From positions 1 through 16,553 of the forward strand of contig CAKUGM010000034.1 of NCBI GenBank assembly GCA_934654625.1: 16,553 nucleotides of DNA, given 5' to 3'. Below are positions 6,475-12,726 of this stretch, in pieces (position 1 is the stretch's first letter; the number at the start of each line of letters is the position of its first letter). The position numbers were made by a program, and so were the translations under genes. The notes beneath the pieces were generated by a model, which was not told the DNA's origin, made no database searches, and saw only the letters and a list, made by a program, of their open reading frames with translations. This DNA comes from an uncultured Collinsella sp. GTDB lineage: Bacteria > Actinomycetota > Coriobacteriia > Coriobacteriales > Coriobacteriaceae.

Positions 6475-8001
6475 TTAAGCGCGAGAGAGGAGATCGACCG
6501 TCAGCTTGGGATCGAACGGCAGCTCATCGAAGGGATAGAGCGGGCGCACGATCTTGTGGTGACCAAGGCGCGGGAGGTCCTGGTCCACGGCACCCGGCGT
6601 GAGCGCCATGACCCAACCCTTGGCGGCGGCGGACAGGTCGGGCTCGAGGTAGCCCATCTTGACCACGACGATATCCTCGGCGTCAAACGGCGTGCCGGCG
6701 GCCTCGTACTGCTCGGAACAGCCAAACTGCGTACGCGCCGTGGTGACGATGACCTTGAAGTTGCCTTCGGCGATAACGGCACTCTTGCCGCCGCTGCGGT
6801 ACTCGTCAAACAGACGGTCAACCACGCCGTCCATCATCACGGGCTCGCCGGACACGCCGCCGGTCATGGCACCCACGGCAAGACGCACGGGAGCGCCCGC
6901 GCCCGCCTGCTCGCATGCCTCGACGGCAGCGGGGTCGTTGAGCGACGCGAAGACGACGCGCTTCGTGCTGCCCTGGGCACGATAGGCGTCGAGAATCTCG
7001 CGCAAAAAGACGGTGCTGTCGTCCGTGCCGCCGGCACCGGGGTTATCGCCCGTATCGGAAACGAAGAACGGGCTCACTTCGGCAGAGAGTGCCTGAGCAA
7101 CGGAGCCCTCGGCGGTATCGGTGGGACCCACGAACTCGAAGACGCCGGCGTTGTCCCAGAAGTCCTGAGCGGCAGCCATGGCTGCATCGCACACGGCCTG
7201 TTCATCGTAGCCATAGGACACGACGGCACCGTGGCAGCGCTCCATATCGGCCCAGGGGAAACCCATCCAGATGGACGTGTCGAACACATCGTCTTGAAGC
7301 TGGTAGACGCCCAGCTTGGCGTACATGCTCGCCCCGGGCTCCACCTCGGTCGAAGTCTTCTCGCCCGGAAGCAGCACGGGCACGTTCACGCGGGCGCGAT
7401 AGAGCGTGCGTCCGGGATTATCGAGCACCTTGACGAGAGCGCGGGCTGCGCGCTCGTGCGTCCAGGGAACGTCGATGTGCGGGGCGGTGCGATAGCACGT
7501 GAGCAGGTCGCACGATTCAAACAGAAGGTCCGAGATGCAACCGTGCAGGTCCATGGAGGCAGCGATGGGAACGTCTTTGCCCACAATCTGGCGTACGCGG
7601 GAGGCGACTACGCCCTCGCCGTCCTCCACGCCGACCACGCTCGCGGCGCCGTGAATGGTGAGCAGCACGGCATCGAGAGGCTTCTCTTTATGGGCCTGCT
7701 CGAGCAGCGCGCAGAACTCATCGAGCCACGCGTTGAAAAACTCGTTGGTCACCGGGCCGCCAGGAAGGGCGCCGGCATAGGTAAGGGGCACCCACTCGAC
7801 GCCCTCGACGCGCTCGATAGCGCCAAAACGCTCAAGGCGTGAGGCATCGATCGCGGAGGTGTCACCCGTGATCCAGGGATGGCTGTCGAGCAGCTCCTGG
7901 CCACGACGGACACGAAACGCCGCCTCGCCCGAGCGGTAGGGGGTGAACTCGGAACACTCGATATGAAGGCCGCCGACGGCAATACGATAGGGTTTGGACA
8001 T
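6475..8001 (-). CDS. M81-family (MlrC-like) zinc metallopeptidase
   Basis: This 508-residue protein belongs to the M81 family named after microcystinase C (MlrC), which cleaves linearised microcystin; natural substrates of most members are unknown. The N-terminal domain opens I-A-V-G-G-L-H-I-E-C-S-E-F, the family's first signature. M-D-L-H-G gives Asp151 and His153, and A-P-H-I-D gives His175. The Asp, +2 His, +24 His spacing is what I recall for the zinc ligands of MlrC. The second domain has D-T-G-D-N-P-G-A-G-G at 316-325, also typical. Both domains are present and intact. The start at 8001 is preferred because the family signature begins at once; the nearest ribosome site (GGAG) is ten bases away, rather far. 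It heads a same-strand run with the antiporter and PepC, so a role in peptide use is a reasonable inference. Confidence 0.88.
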   Translation of the reverse strand: MSKPYRIAVGGLHIECSEFTPYRSGEAAFRVRRGQELLDSHPWITGDTSAIDASRLERFGAIERVEGVEWVPLTYAGALPGGPVTNEFFNAWLDEFCALLEQAHKEKPLDAVLLTIHGAASVVGVEDGEGVVASRVRQIVGKDVPIAASMDLHGCISDLLFESCDLLTCYRTAPHIDVPWTHERAARALVKVLDNPGRTLYRARVNVPVLLPGEKTSTEVEPGASMYAKLGVYQLQDDVFDTSIWMGFPWADMERCHGAVVSYGYDEQAVCDAAMAAAQDFWDNAGVFEFVGPTDTAEGSVAQALSAEVSPFFVSDTGDNPGAGGTDDSTVFLREILDAYRAQGSTKRVVFASLNDPAAVEACEQAGAGAPVRLAVGAMTGGVSGEPVMMDGVVDRLFDEYRSGGKSAVIAEGNFKVIVTTARTQFGCSEQYEAAGTPFDAEDIVVVKMGYLEPDLSAAAKGWVMALTPGAVDQDLPRLGHHKIVRPLYPFDELPFDPKLTVDLLSRA

Positions 8002-8041
8002 GATGGTCACGCTCCAAAGGGCCGGGGATATCAAACGGTCC

Positions 8042-8047
8042 CATTAT
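8042..8047 (-). promoter_or_regulatory. Possible -10 box for the M81 peptidase run
   Basis: On the minus strand CATAAT matches the -10 consensus at five of six positions, 40 bases upstream of the start codon. The hexamer 17 bases further upstream (GCGACG) is a poor -35 box. The nearby palindrome at 8069-8082 would cover that -35 position. Confidence 0.35.
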
Positions 8048-8068
8048 GGCGCATGCCGCAATGGGCGT

Positions 8069-8082
8069 CGCGAATGTTCGCG
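8069..8082. promoter_or_regulatory. Palindromic possible operator
   Basis: CGCGAA and TTCGCG flank two bases as a perfect 6+6 inverted repeat. It overlaps the expected -35 region of the minus-strand promoter, where a repressor dimer could block polymerase. The regulator is unknown. Confidence 0.35.
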
Positions 8083-8263
8083 CACTCGCAACAGATACGC
8101 CCGCCAGCGGCAGCAAATGCCCCTCGCCCGAGCGACATGTTCCCAGCGCATTGGCTGCCTGAGGACCCGCCACGCGATATGGGACAACTCGCTCCTGTCT
8201 GCAGAACAATAACCGCCCCCGCCGTTATTCACCGGGAATACCGCCCGCTCGAGCTGCCCTTCC

Positions 8264-8292
8264 TTGTCTTTATGCAGCCTGATTATTAGCAT
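8264..8292 (+). promoter_or_regulatory. Possible promoter for the FAD dehydrogenase
   Basis: TTGTCT (8264-8269) and TAGCAT (8287-8292) are 17 bases apart, each matching the consensus at four of six positions, in a locally AT-rich patch. The ribosome site GAGGTG is at 8346-8351. Confidence 0.4.
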
Positions 8293-8297
8293 ATTTA

Positions 8298-8338
8298 GGG
8301 CGCTTCCCCGGGGCAGTAAGGTTCGCCCGGGCGCTTCC
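8298..8338 (+). repeat. 10-bp direct repeat in the FAD dehydrogenase leader
   Basis: GGGCGCTTCC occurs at 8298-8307 and again at 8329-8338, 31 bases apart, about three helical turns. The first copy would cover the predicted transcription start and the second lies just before the ribosome site, so this could be a paired operator. Confidence 0.4.
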
Positions 8339-8358
8339 ATCTCATGAGGTGAAATCCT

Positions 8359-9753
8359 ATGAACGCAGATATCGTCATCGTCGGCGCCGGCCCGGCCGGC
8401 ATCTTTACGGCCCTCAAGCTCATCGAGGAGCGGCCCGATACCCATATCGTCTTACTGGAAAAGGGCCTTCCGGTAGAGAAGAGGCATTGTCCCAAAGACA
8501 AAACCGGGCACTGCGTAAACTGTCAGCCCTGCAATATCACCACGGGGTTTTCGGGCGCAGGCGCGTTCTCGGACGGAAAGCTCTCCTTGTCCTACGAGGT
8601 CGGCGGCGACCTCCCCGAGCTGATTGGCGCCGGGAAGGCCCAGGAAACCATCGACAAGGTGGACAAGATCTATCTCTCCTTTGGTGCCGACGAGCACGTC
8701 GAGGGCGCGGGACACAACGCACAGATACGCGACATTCGCCGTCGCGCCATCCAGGCAGGCCTCAAGATGGTCGATTGCCCGATCCGCCACCTGGGCACTG
8801 AGAAAGCCCAGGAGCTCTATCTTGCGATCGAGAACCATCTTCGCAATGCCGGCGTCGAGATGCACTTTCGCACCGAATGCCGCGACGTGATTATCGAGAA
8901 CGATATTTGCCGAGGGGTCATTGCCACAGGCCCGGACGGAGAAGAGCGCATCGACGCCAAGCGCGTCATCGTGGCCACCGGACGCCGCGGCGCCGATTGG
9001 CTTGAGCACCTGTGCTCCGAGCATGGAATCCTCCATACGCCGGGACCTGTCGATGTGGGCGTGCGCGTCGAGATGCGAAACGAAGTCATCGAGGACGTGA
9101 ACGAGGTCCTCTACGAGGGAAAGCTCATTGGCTACCCCAACCCCTTCCGCAATAAGGTGCGCACGTTTTGCCAAAACCCCGGTGGTTTTGTGGCGCAGGA
9201 AAATTACGACGGCGGCCTTGCGGTGGTAAACGGGCACTCCTTCAAGGAACGCAAATCCGACAACACCAACCTCGCCATCCTGTGCTCGCATAATTTCCGC
9301 GAGCCGTTCAACCAGCCGATCGCCTACGCGCAAAACATCGGCAGGCTCTGCAACATGCTGGGCAACGGCCATATCCTCGTGCAGCGCTTTGGCGATATCC
9401 TCAACGGCAAGCGCACCTGGCAAAAGGAACTCGACCAATCAAACGTGCGCCCCACGCTGCCGGATGCCGTCGCGGGCGACATCACGAGCGCACTTCCCTA
9501 CCGAACGATGACCTCGATCGTCGCATTCATGCTCGCCGTGGACAAGGCCATTCCCGGCTTTGCCTCCGCAGAGACGCTGCTCTACGCGCCCGAGCTCAAG
9601 TTCTACAGCAATCGCGTGACCATGGACAAGGAGTTCACCACAAGCGTCACCAACCTTCATTGCCTGGGAGACTCCAGCGGCTGGACGCGCGGCCTCATGA
9701 TGGCCTCGGTCATGGGATACCTTATGGGCGAGCGCCTGGCAGCGGAGCTATAG
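8359..9753 (+). CDS. FAD-dependent dehydrogenase, COG2509 type, with Cys cluster
   Basis: This 464-residue cytosolic flavoprotein belongs to the large, poorly characterised family often named NAD(P)/FAD-dependent oxidoreductase or NAD(FAD)-utilizing dehydrogenase. The N-terminal dinucleotide fold is I-V-I-V-G-A-G-P-A-G (5-14). A cysteine cluster follows at Cys44, 52, 55 and 58 (C-x7-C-x2-C-x2-C), then G-F-S-G-A-G-A-F-S-D-G-K-L, the family hallmark. The middle has V-A-T-G-R-R-G, and the C-terminus has C-L-G-D-S-S-G-W-T-R-G near 435-445, the second FAD-contact motif. The start has GAGGTG seven bases upstream. The gene is monocistronic, converging on the dlt operon, with a hairpin terminator at 9805-9843. 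The cysteines could hold an iron-sulfur centre, but this is inference. Substrate unknown. Confidence 0.88.
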   Translation: MNADIVIVGAGPAGIFTALKLIEERPDTHIVLLEKGLPVEKRHCPKDKTGHCVNCQPCNITTGFSGAGAFSDGKLSLSYEVGGDLPELIGAGKAQETIDKVDKIYLSFGADEHVEGAGHNAQIRDIRRRAIQAGLKMVDCPIRHLGTEKAQELYLAIENHLRNAGVEMHFRTECRDVIIENDICRGVIATGPDGEERIDAKRVIVATGRRGADWLEHLCSEHGILHTPGPVDVGVRVEMRNEVIEDVNEVLYEGKLIGYPNPFRNKVRTFCQNPGGFVAQENYDGGLAVVNGHSFKERKSDNTNLAILCSHNFREPFNQPIAYAQNIGRLCNMLGNGHILVQRFGDILNGKRTWQKELDQSNVRPTLPDAVAGDITSALPYRTMTSIVAFMLAVDKAIPGFASAETLLYAPELKFYSNRVTMDKEFTTSVTNLHCLGDSSGWTRGLMMASVMGYLMGERLAAEL

Positions 9754-9804
9754 GACAACGAAAAGATGTCGGTGGCGAGGCGAGCCCGTCACCACGCGCA
9801 CGCG

Positions 9805-9843
9805 CAGCGCCCCCGTAGGACACACGGTCATGCAGGGGCGCTG
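9805..9843 (+). terminator. Hairpin terminator of the FAD dehydrogenase gene
   Basis: CAGCGCCCC (9805-9813) pairs perfectly with GGGGCGCTG (9835-9843) across a 21-base loop and is followed by TTT. It lies 51 bases after the stop codon and 37 bases before the end of the converging dltD. Confidence 0.6.
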
Positions 9844-9880
9844 TTTCGTGCCGTGGCGTCATTTCGCGCAGGGACGCCGC

Positions 9881-11062
9881 TCAGTCTTTAAGGTAGTTGT
9901 ACACCGTCTGTGAGTAGAGCAGCGCTCCGTATTCGGACGGATGCGAATAGTCCTGGAAGAAATTTTTGTCGTACTCATGGGATGAAAAATCGACGTAGGA
10001 CACGCCCGCCTCCTCGCACGCCTGGCGAATCATCGCGTAGTACTCCTGCCTAACAGGGGCGGTATACGCCGTCTGGTCGTACATAAAGCCGTTGACCGGC
10101 TGGATGACCACGAGCGGAATCATGCCCGATTCCACGCCCGCCGCAAGGGCCATCTTGAAGTCCTCGTACTCCTGCTGGCTAAAATACTCACCATTGCGCA
10201 CCTTCCAGGTTGTCTTGGCCCCCTCGAGCCATGCCTCGCCGCGCTTTTGATACCAACCCTCGTCAACAGCGAAAGTCTTGTTGCGCGACGTGGCCGCCAG
10301 GTCGTGCGTCGCACTCGCCTCGAGCTCGGCCCAATCGGGAGCCGATGGCGCGGTGTTCGGAGCGCGAGGCGATGGCGCCGCCGCGTGATTGTTCGCGAGT
10401 CGTAGGCGCGCGTCATCGACCGCCGATGTCATCGTGCGATCGAGAGCATCGGAAAATGAAGAAAGCGGCGAGGTCTTCTTCAAGACATCGACACCATACT
10501 CGCCCAGCCGCGCCGCCACGCGATCTTTGAGGTCCGCGGAGATGCGATCGTTTGCCATGAAGGCATCGTAGGCATCATGCGAAAACATGGCCGGAAGATG
10601 GTCTTGCGGCGCGCGATAGCACATGAATCACTGCATACTCGCAAAGAGCACGCTGCGGTCTTGCCCTGTCGTACCGCCGAGCGCGCCCATCTCGACAGCC
10701 TGCCAAAGGCTCTCGCAGGTAGCGCGACCCACGGTAAGCGTGCTAATGCCGTACTCGCCATTCAAAAAAAGCTTGCTGGGATTCATAGCACCGCCATGGC
10801 GCGGGCTCAGCTCAGACGAGCCAAAGACAAGGCGCGGGTTATAGCCCGCCTTCGCACGCGCAGCGTATTCGCCGGACACAAAATGGAAGTTCGATGCCTG
10901 TGCATAGGAAGGATACGCGACAAACGCCGCGTTCTCCGCGCCCGACGCACCGATACCCAGCACGCCTCCCACCCCAGGCACCACCAGCGCCACGCAAATA
11001 CCGGCAGCGAGAACAAGGGCCGCCGAAACGGCAACCAAGCGCTTAAAAGGCGCACGGGACAT
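9881..11062 (-). pseudogene. dltD: dltD, D-alanyl transfer protein, interrupted by one in-frame TGA
   Basis: DltD is a membrane-anchored extracellular protein needed to put D-alanine onto teichoic acid. The frame would encode 393 residues: a membrane anchor (about 7-30), G-S-S-E-L at 81-85 with the nucleophilic serine, P-V-N-G-F-M near 322-327, and D-Y-S-H-P-S-E at 371-377 with the Asp and His of the SGNH-type triad. Codon 145 (complement of 10628-10630) is TGA. It follows V-L-F-A-S-M-Q and precedes F, the place of Trp in the family's S-P-Q-W-F motif, and both halves are in the same frame, so one G-to-A change (TGG to TGA) explains it. The N-terminal piece (10628-11062) keeps the serine. The C-terminal piece could restart at the ATG at 10622-10624, four bases after the stop, but would lack anchor and serine. 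Codon use continues normally after the stop, so the change is recent, an error, or read through. GGTGG lies before the start. Confidence 0.87.
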
Positions 11063-11076
11063 ATACGCTCACCACC

Positions 11077-11277
11077 TTAGAATGCCGAGTACACCGGTGC
11101 CGCCGGTGCCCCGTAGGACGAAAAAAGGAAAAACCAGACGAGTATCGCTGCAAGCAGGAGCACCAAGACAAACCACACGACGGAGGCGAGACAAGAACCC
11201 GCGAAGAACCACACGCGAACGTGCTCCGTAAAAGGATGCAGGCGCGAAATGGGCCCCGATGCCTTGCGCGCACTCAC
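11077..11277 (-). CDS. dltX: DltX-like single-pass membrane microprotein
   Basis: This 66-residue protein starts with GTG at 11275-11277, overlapping the dltC stop codon by four bases (GTGA), the usual sign of translational coupling, and its TAA stop abuts the GGTGG ribosome site of dltD. A short basic N-terminus (R4, K5, R12) is followed by one long hydrophobic helix, about 22-52, rich in Trp and Phe, then a short Gly/Ala/Pro linker and the C-terminus P-V-Y-S-A-F. DltX of Firmicutes is a 45-55-residue single-pass peptide ending in a Tyr-containing motif that I recall as F-I-Y-N-E-F, and the tyrosine has been proposed as the acceptor of D-alanine at DltB. Tyr63 and final Phe66 match its spacing. 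In Firmicutes dltX precedes dltA; here it lies between dltC and dltD. Overall identity is too low for certainty. Confidence 0.68.
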   Translation of the reverse strand: MSARKASGPISRLHPFTEHVRVWFFAGSCLASVVWFVLVLLLAAILVWFFLFSSYGAPAAPVYSAF

Positions 11278-11519
11278 AAGCGCACCTCAATCTGATGGAT
11301 GATCTTGTTTACGGTGTTCATCTCGTCGCGGTCCACCGCCGTGGGCGCGATCTGCACGCCAAAGTCCTCCTCGATAGCCACGAGCAGCTCGGTTGCCGCC
11401 ATGGAATCGAGCAGACCCGCGTCGAACAAGTCGATGTCGCGCTCCTCGCGCACCGCATCGTCGTCGCAAATGTCCTCGAGCATATCCAGGACCTTTTCTT
11501 CAATGTTTGCCGTAGTCAT
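11274..11519 (-). CDS. dltC: D-alanyl carrier protein
   Basis: This 81-residue acyl-carrier-type protein takes D-alanine from DltA on a 4'-phosphopantetheine arm and presents it to DltB at the membrane. The attachment site is Ser39 in G-L-L-D-S-M. The protein is acidic and helical, as expected, and of normal length for DltC (78-82). Its ATG follows the dltB stop codon with no gap (TAA-ATG), and GAAGGG inside the end of dltB can act as ribosome site. Its own TGA stop overlaps the GTG of the DltX-like gene. It appears intact. Confidence 0.94.
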   Translation of the reverse strand: MTTANIEEKVLDMLEDICDDDAVREERDIDLFDAGLLDSMAATELLVAIEEDFGVQIAPTAVDRDEMNTVNKIIHQIEVRL

Positions 11520-12722
11520 TTACATCATCCCTTCGATGATTTGCTGGACTTGACCGGAAAACAGAGCGAACCCCAAGAAGACCAACTGCATGGTCGCAGC
11601 CCACGAAAGTGCCCTGTACCAGGTCTTTTTCTTATTTCTTTTATAGAAGCGGGACTTCTTTTGATAAACCTCCGAAGCCGCAAGAAGAATCCCGTGATAG
11701 GCGCCGTATGCCAGGTAGCTCGGCGTGAGTCCATGCCAGGCACCCATGAACAGCATGTTTGCCATATAGGCAGCGCAAGCTGTTTGCAGCCGGGTCGAGA
11801 ACACGTGCTGCCGCGTGACCATGCGCGTGAAGCGCATGAACACGAAGTCGCGCAGCCAGGTGGAAAGCGTGATGTGCCAGCGATTCCAAAAGTCCTTGAT
11901 GTCCACGGCAGCAAACGGGGCACGGAAGTTGCGCGGACAACGGATGCCAAAGCAGTAGCTCGCACCCATGGCCATAAGCGAATAGCCGGCGAAGTCGAAA
12001 AACAGGTAGATGCCGTAGCCGTAGGCATAGGCAATCTGGTAGGCCGCGTCGGTAAGGCCAAGATTTACCAGCTTGGGGATACCGCCGATGCCCGCCGCTG
12101 CGGCGGGGTCGTACCAGTCGCGCACGATGGTGGCGATTACCAGCTGAAAGACAGCGCCCACCAGCAAAAGCAATATGCCGCGCGTGAGCAGGTCGGCATA
12201 TTCATCGCGTCGGTACGTGCGGTGCGCGTCTTCGATAAAGCGGCGAGAGCGGTCGATGGGCCCCGAGGTGATCTGCGCGAAAAACGTTAAAAAGTAGAGG
12301 TAATCGACGAGGGACAGCTCTTCGATAAGCCCATCGCGGATCTCGATGATCACCTGCACCGCGCGAAACGTGCAATACGAGATGCCCATGAAACCCAGGA
12401 AACCCGCGCCCGAGGCCGCGCTCAACTTGTAGATAATAAGCGGAGCGCACGTGAGTACGAGTGAGACACCATAGACCGCCATGCTGCACGCGCCGCGCTT
12501 CCAGCTGTCCAGCGTACAAAAGACCCCTGCGCAAGAAAGCACGACGAACAGCAAGAGCGAGCATGCCACGGCGCGGTCGGACGCAAAGAGAAACGCGAGC
12601 ATGATGCACGAAGCGGCAAAGCCGTATCCGCGAAGCGGGCGCTCCCGCAGCCCCAGCACCGCCGCGGGCACGACGAGCGCCGCCAGCAGAATGAAAAAGG
12701 AAGCCGAGGCAAAAAACACCAT
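11520..12722 (-). CDS. dltB: D-alanyl transfer membrane protein DltB (MBOAT family)
   Basis: This 400-residue multi-pass protein is the MBOAT acyltransferase that moves D-alanine from DltC across the membrane. It has about ten hydrophobic segments. The conserved W-N-R-W-H-I-T-L-S is at 280-288 (His283), and the catalytic histidine of M-G-A-W-H-G-L-T is His330. A-Q-I-T-S-G-P-I near 149-156 is also typical. The start at 12722 is four bases after the dltA stop; there is no clear ribosome site, so coupled translation is likely. The frame is open 50 codons further upstream inside dltA, but those codons encode a basic non-membrane stretch and overlap dltA. Length and motifs match the family and the gene seems complete. 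Confidence 0.94.
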   Translation of the reverse strand: MVFFASASFFILLAALVVPAAVLGLRERPLRGYGFAASCIMLAFLFASDRAVACSLLLFVVLSCAGVFCTLDSWKRGACSMAVYGVSLVLTCAPLIIYKLSAASGAGFLGFMGISYCTFRAVQVIIEIRDGLIEELSLVDYLYFLTFFAQITSGPIDRSRRFIEDAHRTYRRDEYADLLTRGILLLLVGAVFQLVIATIVRDWYDPAAAAGIGGIPKLVNLGLTDAAYQIAYAYGYGIYLFFDFAGYSLMAMGASYCFGIRCPRNFRAPFAAVDIKDFWNRWHITLSTWLRDFVFMRFTRMVTRQHVFSTRLQTACAAYMANMLFMGAWHGLTPSYLAYGAYHGILLAASEVYQKKSRFYKRNKKKTWYRALSWAATMQLVFLGFALFSGQVQQIIEGMM

Positions 12723-12726
12723 GGTG

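Larger units (their letters stand above)
8002..8358. other. Divergent intergenic region between M81 peptidase and FAD dehydrogenase
   Basis: These 357 bases hold no convincing gene; short open frames here lack ribosome sites and family signals. Visible elements are a possible minus-strand -10 box (CATAAT, 8042-8047), a palindrome (8069-8082), an AATAAC/GTTATT stem (8208-8213 with 8224-8229), a weak plus-strand promoter (8264-8292) and a 10-bp direct repeat (8298-8307, 8329-8338). Confidence 0.6.

Noticed and set aside
6415..7842. 475-codon open frame on the plus strand opposite the M81 peptidase
   Set aside because: Antisense shadow: the minus-strand frame contains the full M81 signatures and zinc ligands, while this frame matches nothing known.
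8069..8082. SOS/LexA box
   Set aside because: The actinobacterial LexA consensus as I know it has CGAAC and GTTCG arms around a four-base centre; this palindrome has a two-base centre and different arms.
10628..10630. Selenocysteine or a reassigned UGA code as explanation for the dltD stop
   Set aside because: The family has Trp, not Cys, at this place, and no selenocysteine element is evident after the codon. dltC and dltD themselves end in TGA where the protein should end, so UGA works as a normal stop here.
11259..12290. Plus-strand open frame opposite dltB and dltC
   Set aside because: It lies antisense to two intact, motif-bearing dlt genes and lacks a ribosome site.
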